Shown here in pieces: positions 27,846 through 37,823 of a stretch of DNA of 64,000 bases; within the stretch, counting starts at the first letter, position 1, and the number at the start of each line of letters is the position of its first letter. Below the pieces are notes generated by a model. It saw only the letters and a program-made list of their open reading frames with translations. It searched no databases and was not told where the DNA came from. The position numbers and the translations under genes are program-made. The stretch is from Cohnella faecalis. Its GTDB lineage: Bacteria; Bacillota; Bacilli; Paenibacillales; Paenibacillaceae. Location: NCBI RefSeq assembly GCF_003570905.1, contig NZ_QXJM01000039.1, positions 1,488,001-1,552,000 of the forward strand. The letters are read 5' to 3'.

Positions 27846-28706
27846 GTGAAAAAAAGCTTCAAACTATTAACCGTAGCAGCTATGGCTGTCGCCCTGCTTA
27901 CTTCTTCCGTATCGTCCGTAGGAGCGGCAAGCTCCCTGAAAGGCAAAATCGTAGTCAACGGTTCTTCCGCTCTGCTTCCGCTGACGCTTCAAGCGGCCAG
28001 CGAATTCAAAAAGCTTAACCCGAAAGTAAAAATTTCGGCTTCCGCTGCCGGCTCCGTAACCGGACCGCAAGCGGTGCGCAAAGGCATTGCCGATATCGGC
28101 GCTTGCGATTGGGACGCATCGATGGACGTGCCGGGCTTCAAAAAGTTCGAAGGCCAAGTCGCTACTCCGATTGCAGTCATTCCTTTCGCGGCGATCGTCA
28201 ACAAGAACGTAAACGTTAGCAGCTTGACGAACAAACAGCTGGCCGATATTTTCTCCGGCAAAGTGACGAACTGGAAGGACGTAGGCGGCTCCGACGCCGA
28301 CATCGTTGTCGTCAACCGCGCATTCGGATCCGGCACGCGCGTCAACTTCCAAATTAAAGCTCTGCTCAACGGAGAATTCATGAGCAAGGGCAGCAACTAC
28401 AAAGAAGTGAAATCGAGCGGCGATATGAAAACGGCCGTCGAAACGACGCCGAACGCGATCGGTTACATCGATCTCGTGTACGTGACGGGCGACAAAATCA
28501 AAGCTCTTAAAGTCAACGATGTCGCAGCTACCGAAGCTAACGTCATCAACGGAACTTACAAAGTGTGGAGCTACGGCTACTACATGACGAAAGGTCAGCC
28601 GACCGGCGCGACGAAAGCGTTCATCGATTATATCAAAAGCTCCAAGTTCCAAAACGGCTCGCTGAAAAAGCTTAAATTCATTCCGCTGTCCGCAATGAAG
28701 AAATAA
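27846..28706 (+). CDS. pstS: Phosphate ABC transporter substrate-binding protein (set 1)
   Basis: PstS-family extracellular binding protein, 286 residues. Signal peptide (KKSFKLLTVAAMAVALLTSS ... VGAAS) without a lipobox, unlike PstS2. Phosphate-loop-type motifs NGSSALLPLTLQAA and SGTRVNFQ, plus IADIGACDWDA and DIFSGKVTNWKDVGG. GTG start behind AGAGGAG. Without a lipid anchor it may be released or held by the permease. A stem-loop just after it probably lets pstS1 accumulate over the permease genes. Confidence 0.9.
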   Translation: MKKSFKLLTVAAMAVALLTSSVSSVGAASSLKGKIVVNGSSALLPLTLQAASEFKKLNPKVKISASAAGSVTGPQAVRKGIADIGACDWDASMDVPGFKKFEGQVATPIAVIPFAAIVNKNVNVSSLTNKQLADIFSGKVTNWKDVGGSDADIVVVNRAFGSGTRVNFQIKALLNGEFMSKGSNYKEVKSSGDMKTAVETTPNAIGYIDLVYVTGDKIKALKVNDVAATEANVINGTYKVWSYGYYMTKGQPTGATKAFIDYIKSSKFQNGSLKKLKFIPLSAMKK

Positions 28707-28727
28707 GAACGGCATGATAGAGAGGAA

Positions 28728-28762
28728 AAGCCAGCTTCGCCGCCTTATCGGGGAGCTGGCTT
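28728..28762 (+). terminator. Stem-loop between pstS1 and pstC1
   Basis: AAGCCAGCT (28728-28736) pairs with AGCTGGCTT (28754-28762); no full T run. Likely a partial terminator or mRNA-stabilising hairpin. Confidence 0.6.
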
Positions 28763-28782
28763 CTTCATGGGAGGATGTCCAC

Positions 28783-29742
28783 ATGCTCAATCAAGCGCAA
28801 GCAAGCCCGATAGTCGCACCCGGCGAGCTCGGACGAAGTATCAAATCCGGTTCCGGCAAAACGCTGGACCGAAAAAACCGCCTTTTGTTCTATAACAAAA
28901 CTTTCAAGATCGTCTGTATCGCAAGCGCGGTTTTCGTATGTCTCATCTTGTTCTCGATCTTGTTCTTCATGTTCCGCACGGGCATCCTGACATTTCGAGA
29001 CGTACCGGTCCAGACTTTTTTTCTATCCAAGGAATGGTCTCCGGAGAATGAAACGTACGGCGCCTTCATTTTCATATTCGGTACGTTTGCGCTTACGGCT
29101 CTGACACTGCTTATTTCGGTTCCGATCTCGATTTTCGTTTCCGTATTTTTGGCGGAGATGGCTCCGAAATGGCTGCGCAATTTGTTGCGCCCAATTCTGG
29201 ACTTGCTGGTCGGCATTCCTTCGGTCGTATACGGGTTTTTGGGTCTCACCTTGCTTATTCCGCTGCTTCGCGACGTAACGGGCACGGTTATGGGAGACGG
29301 AATTCTCGCCGCTGGTATCGTGCTGAGCATCATGGTGCTGCCTACGATTAGCCGGATCAGCGATGACGCGATCAGCGTCGTACCGCAAAAATTCAGGGAC
29401 GCCTCATACGCGCTCGGAGCGACCCGATTCCAAACGATCGTCAAAGTCGTCATTCCATCGGCCAAAAGCGGAATTCTGTACGGGATCATTCTTGGCATGG
29501 CCCGCGCGATCGGCGAAACGATGGCCGTCGTCATGGTAATCGGCAATACGCCGCAGCTTGCGGACGCTCTGTTCAAGCCGACTTCGGTTCTGACGAGCAA
29601 TATCGTTATGCAAATTCCGAACGTTCCTTTCGATTCAACTTGGAACTACGCTCTATATATGATGGGCTTTATTCTTCTCGTCATTTCCTTGATCATGATA
29701 GTCTTCGTCAGATTGCTGCAGAAGAGGGGGGCGAAAGCATGA
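28783..29742 (+). CDS. pstC: Phosphate ABC transporter permease PstC (set 1)
   Basis: 319 residues, six membrane segments after a short cytoplasmic N-terminus. Family signatures LRPILDLLVGIPSVVYGFLG and the EAA loop SYALGATRFQTIVKVVIPSAKSG. ATG 28783 follows GGGAGG; an upstream in-frame ATG (28714) would include the intergenic hairpin. Overlaps pstA1 by ATGA. Confidence 0.93.
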   Translation: MLNQAQASPIVAPGELGRSIKSGSGKTLDRKNRLLFYNKTFKIVCIASAVFVCLILFSILFFMFRTGILTFRDVPVQTFFLSKEWSPENETYGAFIFIFGTFALTALTLLISVPISIFVSVFLAEMAPKWLRNLLRPILDLLVGIPSVVYGFLGLTLLIPLLRDVTGTVMGDGILAAGIVLSIMVLPTISRISDDAISVVPQKFRDASYALGATRFQTIVKVVIPSAKSGILYGIILGMARAIGETMAVVMVIGNTPQLADALFKPTSVLTSNIVMQIPNVPFDSTWNYALYMMGFILLVISLIMIVFVRLLQKRGAKA

Positions 29743-30607
29743 AGATGACAGGAGTCAATCGCGTCAACCAAGTCAATAACCGTCTCTTCACTTTCCTCGT
29801 ATGGGGAGTCGCGTCCTGCGTCGTTCTTTTCATCATCGGCCTGTTGTTTCTTATTCTTCAACGCGGTCTGCCGCAGCTGACCTGGGATTTCGTCTTCGGG
29901 CTTCCGAGCGAAATCGAGGAAGGCGGGGGATCGGTCCCGCGTTGTTCAACTCTTTCTACATGCTGATCATATCGCTTATTATCGCGGTTCCTCTCGGAAT
30001 GGCTTCCGGCATTTATTTGGCCGAGTTCGCCCCGGACAACAAGCTGATCGGGCTGATCCGCATTTGCGTCGAGGGTTTGGCGTCCGTTCCATCGATTATT
30101 TTCGGATTGTTCGGCATCGCCTTGTTCGTCGAGATGTTCGAGCTTGGCCTCACTATTATCGGAGGCGCGGTCAGCTTGGCGTTCTTGAACTTGCCCGTTC
30201 TTACCCGCGTAACGGAAGAGGCGATCCGCGCCGTTCCCAAGGAGCTGCGCAGCGCATCGTTCGCGCTAGGAGCTACCCATTTGCAAACGATCCGCAAAGT
30301 GCTTATTCCCGCCGGATTGAACGGGATTGTTACCGGCATATGCCTCGTCGCGGGACGCGCATTCGGCGAGAGCGCAGTCATCATTCTGACGGCCGGCGTG
30401 ACGACTTCCGGTATGATGTGGGACTTCAACCTGCTGTCTCCGGGCGAGACGCTCGCGGTCCATCTCTGGTACGTCCAGTCCGAGGCGATCGTGCCGGATG
30501 CGGCGGACATATCGGCCAAAGCGGCCGCCGTTCTCTTGTTCATCGTGCTCGCTATCAACATTGTTTTCCGGATACCGCTCTGGATCAAAGAGCGCAAGCT
30601 TCGTTAA
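29739..30607 (+). pseudogene. pstA: Phosphate ABC transporter permease PstA (set 1), frameshifted
   Basis: The reading frame from ATG 29739 (KMTGVNRVNQVNNRLFTF) runs through the first membrane helix to EEGGG and then leaves frame; the next frame resumes at IGPALFNSFYM and continues to the end (EAIRAVPKELRSASFALGAT is the EAA loop). The break is at a run of five G (29925-29929); six G would give GGGIGP, as in the intact PstA2, and a normal 289-residue protein. Either one G is missing in the read or the gene is broken. If real, permease set 1 would lack PstA unless PstA2 substitutes. Confidence 0.85.
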
Positions 30608-30619
30608 CTGTCGACCGAT

Positions 30620-30673
30620 TTTACACTGCGTTTACAATACAGGCGTTTTCCGTTAACACGGATTTTATATAAT
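30620..30673 (+). promoter_or_regulatory. PhoP-box promoter of pstB1-phoU
   Basis: TTTACA (30620), TTTACA (30631), GGCGTT (30642, degenerate), TTAACA (30653) at 11 bp; consensus -10 TATAAT at 30668. Confidence 0.75.
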
Positions 30674-30723
30674 TCGCGTGAAAATAAATAAAAACAACCC
30701 CAATGCGACCGGAGGAAACCGTT

Positions 30724-31479
30724 ATGCAGGCTTTGATAGAGATCGAGCGCCTGAATCTATTCTATGGATCGTTCCAGGCGCTTAAAAACGTAAACATGAA
30801 AATTCCCGAAAAGGCGATTACCGCCTTCATCGGCCCGTCGGGCTGCGGCAAGTCCACGCTGCTTCGCTCGCTGAACCGGATGAACGATATGATTCAAGGA
30901 ACGAATATTGAAGGAAGCATCAAAATTTCCGGCACGGATATTTACGGCAAAGACGTTGACGTCGAGACGCTGCGGAAAAAGGTAGGTATGGTGTTCCAGC
31001 AGCCGAACCCGTTTCCGAAATCGATCTACGACAACGTCGCCTACGGTCCTCGTCTGCACGGCATTAAGAGCCGCCAGAAGCTGGACGAAATCGTAGAGAC
31101 GTCCTTGCGCGGCGCAGCGCTGTGGAACGAAGCGAAGGATCACCTGAAGCGTTCCGCGCTTAGCCTGTCGGGCGGTCAGCAGCAGCGGCTGTGCATTGCC
31201 CGCGCGCTCGCGGTGGAGCCGGACATTCTTCTAATGGACGAAGCGACTTCCGCGCTCGATCCGATCTCGACGCTCAAGATCGAGGAGCTGGCGCAAGAGC
31301 TGAAGGATAAATACACGATCGTCATGGTAACGCACAATATGCACCAGGCCGCGCGCGTATCGAATCAAACCGTCTTTTTCCTGAACGGAGAAGTCATCGA
31401 GTATGCCGACACCGAGAAGCTGTTCTCCAATCCGGAAGACAAGCGTACGGAAGACTATATTAGCGGCCGATTCGGCTAA
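30724..31479 (+). CDS. pstB: Phosphate ABC transporter ATPase PstB (set 1)
   Basis: 251 residues. Walker [11 protein letters not shown]-loop FQQPNPFP, signature LSGGQQQR, Walker [14 protein letters not shown]-loop VTHNM; ends EDYISGRFG as in the PstB family. ATG 30724 follows GGAGGAAACC. It has its own PhoP-box promoter, separated from pstA1 by 116 bp, and is followed by phoU. Confidence 0.96.
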   Translation: MQALIEIERLNLFYGSFQALKNVNMKIPEKAITAFIGPSGCGKSTLLRSLNRMNDMIQGTNIEGSIKISGTDIYGKDVDVETLRKKVGMVFQQPNPFPKSIYDNVAYGPRLHGIKSRQKLDEIVETSLRGAALWNEAKDHLKRSALSLSGGQQQRLCIARALAVEPDILLMDEATSALDPISTLKIEELAQELKDKYTIVMVTHNMHQAARVSNQTVFFLNGEVIEYADTEKLFSNPEDKRTEDYISGRFG

Positions 31480-31506
31480 CGATCGGAACCGAGGGGGATA
31501 TCGACA

Positions 31507-32169
31507 ATGATGGTTAAACGCAGAGAGTTCGATTTGGGATTGGAAGAGCTTCAAAGCCTGCTTCGGGAAATGGGCACCAGAGTGGAATCGGCGCTGACGG
31601 AATCGATGAACGCCCTTAAGACGCTGGACATCGCGAAGGCGAAAGCCATTATCGGCAGCGATCTCGAGCTTAACAATCTCGAAGTAAAAATAACCGAACT
31701 GGGCGCCAAGCTGATCGCGACGCAGCAGCCCGTAGCCAAGGATCTGCGCAGCATTCTGGCGGCTTTCAAAATTAGCGGCGATCTGGAGCGGATGGGCGAC
31801 CTGTCCGTCGATGTAGCTAAAGTCGTGCTGCGACTGGACGGCCAAACGCTTATCAAGCCTTTGATCGACCTGCCGCGAATGGCCGAAATTACGGTGCAAA
31901 TGACGAAGGACGCCGTCAATTCCTATTTGGAGGAAAACGTCGATCTCGCTTACAAGATGGCGAAGGACGACGATACGGTTGACGCTCTGTACAGCCAGAT
32001 CATTCGCGAGCTGTTCACGATGATGGTCGAGGATCCGAAGACGATCAGCCAATCGATGCTGCTTAGCTTCGTCGGGCGATACTTGGAGCGGTTCGCCGAC
32101 CATGCGACGAACATCGGAGAGAGCGCCGTCTATCTCGTGACGGGCAAACGTCCGGACTTGAACAATTAA
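31507..32169 (+). CDS. phoU: Phosphate signalling regulator PhoU
   Basis: 220 residues, two three-helix bundles of the PhoU fold with metal-binding-type motifs (LERMGDLSVDVAK and LERFADHATNIGE). PhoU links the Pst transporter's state to the PhoR kinase and limits phosphate uptake. RBS GAGGGGG. Lies 27 bp after pstB1, so co-transcribed; the only phoU in the window, serving both Pst sets. Confidence 0.95.
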   Translation: MMVKRREFDLGLEELQSLLREMGTRVESALTESMNALKTLDIAKAKAIIGSDLELNNLEVKITELGAKLIATQQPVAKDLRSILAAFKISGDLERMGDLSVDVAKVVLRLDGQTLIKPLIDLPRMAEITVQMTKDAVNSYLEENVDLAYKMAKDDDTVDALYSQIIRELFTMMVEDPKTISQSMLLSFVGRYLERFADHATNIGESAVYLVTGKRPDLNN

Positions 32170-32188
32170 TTGTTATCCCAATGACGAT

Positions 32189-32242
32189 TTTACAATGCGA
32201 TAACAAATTGAAAACATAACGTTAAAATAGGCTCGCTAGAAT
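32189..32242 (+). promoter_or_regulatory. PhoP-box promoter of the pst2 operon
   Basis: TTTACA (32189), ATAACA (32200), AAAACA (32211), TTAAAA (32222) at 11 bp; -10 TAGAAT at 32237. Confidence 0.77.
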
Positions 32243-32328
32243 AAGAACTGTGCCGGACGAGGCAATCGAACGATCGTGATCCTGGTCCAAAAAAAATAAG
32301 CACGAGCATTAGAGAGGGGAAATCAGAA

Positions 32329-33270
32329 ATGAAAAAATCGTTAGTCCTGCTGTTGACGCTTGTTCTCGCCTTCACCTTGGCCGCTTGCGGCAAGAGCAAC
32401 AACTCGGAATCAAGCGGCAGCCCAAGCGACCCCGCTTCGGAAAGCACGGACAACGGTGCCGGCTCGGATTTGAGCGGTACGATTCTCGCAGCCGGTTCGA
32501 CAGCACTTCAGCCTCTTGTCGATCAAGTCTCGAAAAAATTCATGGACAAAAACAGCGGCGTTACGGTAACTGTTCAAGGCGGCGGCAGCGGCGGCGGACT
32601 GACTCAAGTCCAAGCAGGCCAAGCCGATATCGGCAACTCCGATATTTTCGCCGAAGAGAAGTTCAAGGACGCGGATGCCGATAAAGCAAAGGAACTCGTC
32701 GATCACCAAGTGGCTGTCGTATCGATCGCAGCGGTAGCTAACCCTAAAGCTAACGTTGACGGATTGACGAAGCAGCAGCTGGTCGACATTTTCACCGGAA
32801 AAATCACGAACTGGAAAGACGTAGGCGGCGCCGATCAAGCGATCGTTCTTGTCAACCGTCCTGCCAGCTCCGGTACGCGCAAAACGTTCGAAAAGTATGC
32901 CTTGGGCGAAACGTCCCAAGATCTGCCGGGTTCGATCCAAGAGGATTCCTCCGGTACGGTTAGAAAGCTGGTTGCTGAAACGCCGGGAGCTATCGGATAC
33001 TTGGCGCTTTCCTACCTGGACGATTCCGTAAAAGCATTGAAATACGACGGTGTTGAAGCAACGGCCGACAATGTGGCGGCAGGCACTTATCCGGTATGGG
33101 CATACGAGCACATGTACACGAAAGGCGAGCCGAACGCGGCCGTCAAAGCGCTGATCGACTTCGTGCTTTCCGATGAAATTCAAAATTCGGACGTAACCGA
33201 GCTCGGCTACATCCCGATCGGCAAAATGCAAGTAACCCGCGACGTAACCGGAGCCGTAACGAAAAAATAA
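32329..33270 (+). CDS. pstS: Phosphate ABC transporter substrate-binding lipoprotein PstS (set 2)
   Basis: 313 residues. Lipoprotein signal with lipobox TLAAC near residue 20 and a Ser/Asn-rich linker. PstS motifs: ILAAGSTALQPLVDQVS, QGGGSGGGLTQVQAGQADIG, SSGTRKTFEKYALG. RBS AGAGGGG. First gene of a complete pstSCAB operon under its own PhoP boxes; only distantly related to PstS1 despite being 4.5 kb away. Confidence 0.95.
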   Translation: MKKSLVLLLTLVLAFTLAACGKSNNSESSGSPSDPASESTDNGAGSDLSGTILAAGSTALQPLVDQVSKKFMDKNSGVTVTVQGGGSGGGLTQVQAGQADIGNSDIFAEEKFKDADADKAKELVDHQVAVVSIAAVANPKANVDGLTKQQLVDIFTGKITNWKDVGGADQAIVLVNRPASSGTRKTFEKYALGETSQDLPGSIQEDSSGTVRKLVAETPGAIGYLALSYLDDSVKALKYDGVEATADNVAAGTYPVWAYEHMYTKGEPNAAVKALIDFVLSDEIQNSDVTELGYIPIGKMQVTRDVTGAVTKK

Positions 33271-33352
33271 GATCTCCATGTACCGTCTTTAATCCAAGCG
33301 GCAGGAGGCTGACTATTCGTCGGCCTCTGCTTGCTGTTAAAGGAGAGGCATT

Positions 33353-34234
33353 ATGAAGCTTCCCAAACATATCCGCGAGGAATGGTGGGGCAAGTCGTAC
33401 GTTTTCGGCTGTGTCGCCATTCTTATCGTTACCATTTTCTCAATCGTCTATTTTATCGCATCCAAGGGCTTAAGTCCTTTCGTGTCGGGCGGAGTCGGAA
33501 TAGGGGAGCTGCTGTTCGGGCTCAAATGGAATCCCGAAGGCGAGCCCGCGACTTTCGGAGCGCTGCCGTTTCTTTTCGGCTCGTTCTCGACATCGCTCAT
33601 CGCCGCTCTCATCGCCGCTCCGTTCGGCTTTTGCGCTGCGGTGTTCATGACCCAGATCGCGCCGAAGCTCGGCCGCTCGATTCTGCAGCCGGCTATCGAG
33701 CTGCTCGCCGGCATTCCTTCCGTTGTCTACGGCTTCGTCGGCTTGTCCGTCGTCGTTCCTTTCCTGCGGGATCATTTCCCCGGTCAAGGGATCGGCGTTC
33801 TGGCCGGAGCGATCGTCCTGTCCGTCATGATTTTGCCGACGGTGACGACGATCGCCACCGATGCGCTGAGCACGCTGCCCGCCGGCTTGAAGGAAGGCTC
33901 GTTCGCTCTAGGAGCAACTCGCTGGCAAACGATCTACAAGCTGATCCTGCCGACGACGCTTCCGGCTCTCCTAACCGGTATCGTACTGGGTATTTCCCGA
34001 GCGTTCGGAGAAGCGCTCGCCGTGCAAATGGTCATCGGCAACGCGCCGCACATTCCAAGATCGCTGTTCGAATCGGCTTCGACGCTTACGAGCATCATTA
34101 CGCTCTCAATGGGCAATACCGTCGGAGGCTCGCTGCACAATAACGTCCTATGGAGCCTTGCGCTCGTCCTGCTTCTCATGACGTTCGTATTCATCTTCAT
34201 CGTACGAATGCTGGAGAGGAGGATTAAACGATGA
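33353..34234 (+). CDS. pstC: Phosphate ABC transporter permease PstC (set 2)
   Basis: 293 residues, six membrane helices; LLAGIPSVVYGFVGLSVVVP and EAA loop SFALGATRWQTIYKLILP. RBS AAAGGAGAGG. Stop overlaps the pstA2 start (ATGA at 34231). Confidence 0.95.
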   Translation: MKLPKHIREEWWGKSYVFGCVAILIVTIFSIVYFIASKGLSPFVSGGVGIGELLFGLKWNPEGEPATFGALPFLFGSFSTSLIAALIAAPFGFCAAVFMTQIAPKLGRSILQPAIELLAGIPSVVYGFVGLSVVVPFLRDHFPGQGIGVLAGAIVLSVMILPTVTTIATDALSTLPAGLKEGSFALGATRWQTIYKLILPTTLPALLTGIVLGISRAFGEALAVQMVIGNAPHIPRSLFESASTLTSIITLSMGNTVGGSLHNNVLWSLALVLLLMTFVFIFIVRMLERRIKR

Positions 34235-35118
34235 AAGCCAAAACAGCCGATCGCATTGCCATATCCGTCATTGTCGGCATCGCCGTTCTTATCATCGCCG
34301 TGCTGGCCTCCCTGCTCGGGTACTTGCTCATTCGCGGCCTCAGCCACGTGAGCTGGCACTTCCTCACCTCCGCTCCGGAAAATATCAAGGCGGGCGGAGG
34401 GATCGGGCCGCAGCTGTTCAACTCGTTGTTCCTGCTCGTGCTCACTATGCTGATTACGATTCCGCTCGGTCTCGGAGCGGGCATCTACATGAGCGAATAT
34501 GCGAAGGCGAACCGTTTGACGAATTTTATCCGTCTTATCGTCGAAGTGCTCTCCTCGTTTCCGTCCATCGTCGTCGGCCTGTTCGGTTTTCTCGTGTTCG
34601 TTAACCTGTTCGAGATGAAATATTCGCTTATGGCGGGCGCGCTCGCGCTTACAGTGTTCAACCTGCCGCTCATGGTGCGGATTACCGAGCAGTCGCTTCG
34701 CGGAGTGCCTCGCGAGCAGAAGGAAGCGGGGCTTGCCCTCGGCCTGTCCAAATGGAAGACGATCAGCTCCATTATGCTGCCCGTCGCATTTCCTACGATC
34801 GTGACGGGGACGATTCTGGCGGCGGGGCGCGTGTTCGGCGAAGCGGCGGCGCTGCTGTTCACGGCGGGCATGAGCTCTCCGCGCCTCGACTTTACGAACT
34901 GGAACCCTTTCAGCCAGACCTCGCCGCTGAATCCGATGCGCCCGGCGGAGACGCTGGCCGTCCATATTTGGAAAATTAACAGCGAAGGTCTCGCGCCGGA
35001 CGCTCCGGAAATCGCGGCAGGCGCTTCCGCTGTGCTTATTCTTATCGTTCTCTTGTTCAACTTCGGCTCCCGGTGGTTGGGCAGGGTCATCTATCGCAAA
35101 TTTACCGCAACGAAGTGA
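34231..35118 (+). CDS. pstA: Phosphate ABC transporter permease PstA (set 2)
   Basis: 295 residues, intact. [20 protein letters not shown] where PstA1 is broken; EAA loop [20 protein letters not shown]. Overlaps pstC2 by four bases and is followed 13 bp on by pstB2. Confidence 0.95.
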   Translation: MKAKTADRIAISVIVGIAVLIIAVLASLLGYLLIRGLSHVSWHFLTSAPENIKAGGGIGPQLFNSLFLLVLTMLITIPLGLGAGIYMSEYAKANRLTNFIRLIVEVLSSFPSIVVGLFGFLVFVNLFEMKYSLMAGALALTVFNLPLMVRITEQSLRGVPREQKEAGLALGLSKWKTISSIMLPVAFPTIVTGTILAAGRVFGEAAALLFTAGMSSPRLDFTNWNPFSQTSPLNPMRPAETLAVHIWKINSEGLAPDAPEIAAGASAVLILIVLLFNFGSRWLGRVIYRKFTATK

Positions 35119-35131
35119 GGAGGTTCCATTC

Positions 35132-35890
35132 ATGAGCGAAACCGCCTTTTATACGAAGGACTTGTCCGTTTACTACGGAGAAAAGCAGGCGATCAAGAAG
35201 ATCAGCATGGATTTTCCGGAAAAAAAGGTCGTCGCCTTGATCGGTCCGTCCGGCTGCGGCAAATCGACCTTTCTGCGATCGTTGAACCGGATGAACGACG
35301 TCATTCCCGGCGTACGCGTGGAAGGCGACATCTGGATCGGGGATCGCAATGTCAACGCTCCGGGCACCGACGTCGTCAAGCTGCGCCAAAATATCGGCAT
35401 GGTGTGGCAGAAGCCTAATCCATTTCACAAATCGATCTACGAAAATATCGCCTTCGGTCCCCGCTACCACGGCATTCGAGGTAAAAAGCAGCTGGACGAA
35501 ATCGTCGAAACGAGCTTGCGCAAGACGGCGCTGTGGGACGAGGTGAAGGACCGGCTTCACAATTCCGGGCTCGCTTTGTCGGGGGGGCAGCAGCAACGGC
35601 TATGCATCGCGAGATCGCTGGCCGTGCAGCCTAGCATTTTGCTGATGGACGAACCCGCCTCCGCGCTCGATCCGGTGTCCACGGCCAAGATCGAAGAGCT
35701 GATTGCGGAGCTCAAGCAGGATTACTGCATCGTTATCGTCACGCATAACATGTATCAGGCGGCCAGGGTGTCGGACAAAACGGGGTTTTTCTTGATGGGC
35801 GATTTGGTCGAGTACGCGGAGACGTCCAAAATCTTCACGAATCCTACTCAACGCGCGACGGACGACTATATATCGGGACGGTTTGGATAA
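35132..35890 (+). CDS. pstB: Phosphate ABC transporter ATPase PstB (set 2)
   Basis: 252 residues; Walker [18 protein letters not shown] signature, Walker [31 protein letters not shown] and the family end [19 protein letters not shown]. Paralogue of PstB1, similar along the whole length. The terminator starts at its stop codon. Confidence 0.96.
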   Translation: MSETAFYTKDLSVYYGEKQAIKKISMDFPEKKVVALIGPSGCGKSTFLRSLNRMNDVIPGVRVEGDIWIGDRNVNAPGTDVVKLRQNIGMVWQKPNPFHKSIYENIAFGPRYHGIRGKKQLDEIVETSLRKTALWDEVKDRLHNSGLALSGGQQQRLCIARSLAVQPSILLMDEPASALDPVSTAKIEELIAELKQDYCIVIVTHNMYQAARVSDKTGFFLMGDLVEYAETSKIFTNPTQRATDDYISGRFG

Positions 35891-35918
35891 GCTCGGGCAA
35901 CCGGGCTTTTTGTTTTTT
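35890..35918 (+). terminator. Terminator of the pst2 operon
   Basis: AGCTCGG-GCAA-CCGGGCT followed by TTTTGTTTTTT. Confidence 0.85.
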
Positions 35919-35923
35919 GAATT

Positions 35924-35977
35924 TTTACTTGCCGTTTACACAGCCGCGAATGAAGCAAGACAAGTTCGTGTTAGGTT
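35924..35977 (+). promoter_or_regulatory. PhoP-box promoter of the EAL-CBS-GGDEF gene
   Basis: TTTACT (35924), TTTACA (35935), GCGAAT (35946, weak), AAGACA (35957); -10-like TAGGTT at 35972. Confidence 0.65.
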
Positions 35978-36011
35978 GTAAGGAATAGGAAAAAAGTCGG
36001 AGGCGGGTCAA

Positions 36012-37823
36012 ATGGACAACGACGTCGGCGTATGGTTCGGCAAACAATCGCCCGAGCGATTGGAGGAAGCGATCGATCGGCAAAGCAGCGAGGTGCGCTA
36101 TTCGCCGATCGCCTCTTTGCTTGACGGCTCCGTATTCGGATATGAGGCGGTTCCGTGGGACGAGCAAGCCGGGGCGGCTTGGGATGCCGGTCGTTTTTTC
36201 GAGCAAGCGGACAAGCAGGGCAGCCTCTACGATGCCGATCGGAGATTTCGCGAATCGGCTATTCGCGGGATGGCGCCCTTATTGACCCACGTCAAGCTGT
36301 TCATCCCCGTCCCCGCCCGAATCATCTATGACGCAAGGCTGTATCCCGGCAATACGCTCTATCGGATCGAGGCGGCGGGACTGCGTCCGGAGAATGTCGT
36401 GCTATTGCTGGTCGATCAAGGCGAAGGGCACTCCGATACGTTGATTGCGGCGATCAGGCATTATCGGCTGCAAGGGTTTCGCATCGCTCTCTCGGGGATC
36501 GGGGCGGACCGGGTGTCGTTCCGACGATTGGTGGAGCTAAAGCCGGATTACGCCCGGATCGGCGGCGAGTGGCTTCCGGCCCATGCGCGCGACCACGCGG
36601 GTGAGAGCTTGTTCCAGGCGATATGCCTGCTGGCCCGCAAGGAGAAAATCGTTCTGCTGGCGGAAGGGGTCGCTCAAGAAGAGCAGCTGCGCGCGCTTAT
36701 GACGCACGGTGTCGGCTACGCGCAAGGAGAGTGGATCGGCGAAAGCGGCGAGCGGCTGGAGCCGATCCGGCGCGAGGCGTCCGAGCGCATCCGGCTGGAG
36801 ATGCGCAGCAAATACCACGGCTCGGCCGGCGCAGGCGCGCTCGTCGAGCTTTTGGAGCCGGCGACGACGTTCAGCCGGCGCACTCCGGTGTCGGAGGTGG
36901 CGCAGCATTTCGAGCGGCATCGCGAGACGAACGGCTTCGTTATCGTCGATGACGATAAGCGGCCCGTTGGCTTGCTCATGAAGGAGAAGCTGCACCAAAT
37001 GCTCGCTTGGCAGTTCGGGCTGCCGCTTTATTGGAATCGGCCCGTCGATAAAATCATGGATACGCAGCCGCTGGTCGTCGACCAAGCGACCTCTGTCGAT
37101 CAGCTGTCCCAGGTTGCGATGGCGCGCGAGCCGGACAAGCTGTACGATGCGGTTGTCGTAACGAAGAACGGCAGGACGGAGGGCATCGTCTCGATTCGCT
37201 CCTTGCTCGAATGGGTGACAAACGCTCGAATGGCCGACGCCCAATCGTCGAGCCCGCTTACCGGCTTGCCCGGCAACGAGCCGATTCGCAGAGAGCTGAC
37301 CCGTCGCTTGGAGGACGGCAGACCTTTTGCGATTTTGTATGCGGATTTGGACTATTTCAAATGGTACAACGACAAGTACGGCTTCCATCGGGGAGACGAT
37401 GTCATCCGTTTCACGAGCGAAGCGCTTCAGACCGTCGTCAAGGAGCACGGTGCGGACGAAAGCTTCGTCGGGCATATCGGCGGGGACGATTTCATCGTCA
37501 TGACCTATTACGGCAACCCGGTCAAAATGGCCGAGGAGACGCTCGCTTTTTTCGAGAAGGGCATTTCGTCCTTTCTTAACGACGAACGGGGACCGTCTTC
37601 GGACCGGTCGGGAAAACCGTTGTCCGGCGCGGCTCTTTCGTTGTCCTTGGCGCTCCTCATTTGCCGGAACGCGGACGGGTGGACGCCGGAGAAGCTTGCG
37701 GAGTATTCGGCGCTGCTTAAGAAACGAGCGAAGGAGAAGAATGGCAGCTCGCTTGCGTGGGAAGCGCTAGGCGCCGGGGAAGGGATGGATGACAGGGACA
37801 AGGTTGTTTTTACGCCGCGTTAA
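36012..37823 (+). CDS. EAL(degenerate)-CBS-GGDEF signalling protein
   Basis: 603 residues, soluble. Residues about 30-260 follow an EAL fold but lack its catalytic acids: GYEAVP in place of E-A-L-x-R and SGIGADRVSF in place of D-D-F-G, so this part is likely a binding or regulatory domain. Residues about 275-405 are a CBS pair closely like that of the chemoreceptor at 23515. Residues about 415-600 are a GGDEF cyclase with LTGLPGN, YADLDYFKWYND and the active-site variant GGDDF; no RxxD inhibitory site precedes it. It should make c-di-GMP when activated. RBS GGAGGCGG. PhoP boxes upstream suggest phosphate control. Confidence 0.88.
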   Translation: MDNDVGVWFGKQSPERLEEAIDRQSSEVRYSPIASLLDGSVFGYEAVPWDEQAGAAWDAGRFFEQADKQGSLYDADRRFRESAIRGMAPLLTHVKLFIPVPARIIYDARLYPGNTLYRIEAAGLRPENVVLLLVDQGEGHSDTLIAAIRHYRLQGFRIALSGIGADRVSFRRLVELKPDYARIGGEWLPAHARDHAGESLFQAICLLARKEKIVLLAEGVAQEEQLRALMTHGVGYAQGEWIGESGERLEPIRREASERIRLEMRSKYHGSAGAGALVELLEPATTFSRRTPVSEVAQHFERHRETNGFVIVDDDKRPVGLLMKEKLHQMLAWQFGLPLYWNRPVDKIMDTQPLVVDQATSVDQLSQVAMAREPDKLYDAVVVTKNGRTEGIVSIRSLLEWVTNARMADAQSSSPLTGLPGNEPIRRELTRRLEDGRPFAILYADLDYFKWYNDKYGFHRGDDVIRFTSEALQTVVKEHGADESFVGHIGGDDFIVMTYYGNPVKMAEETLAFFEKGISSFLNDERGPSSDRSGKPLSGAALSLSLALLICRNADGWTPEKLAEYSALLKKRAKEKNGSSLAWEALGAGEGMDDRDKVVFTPR

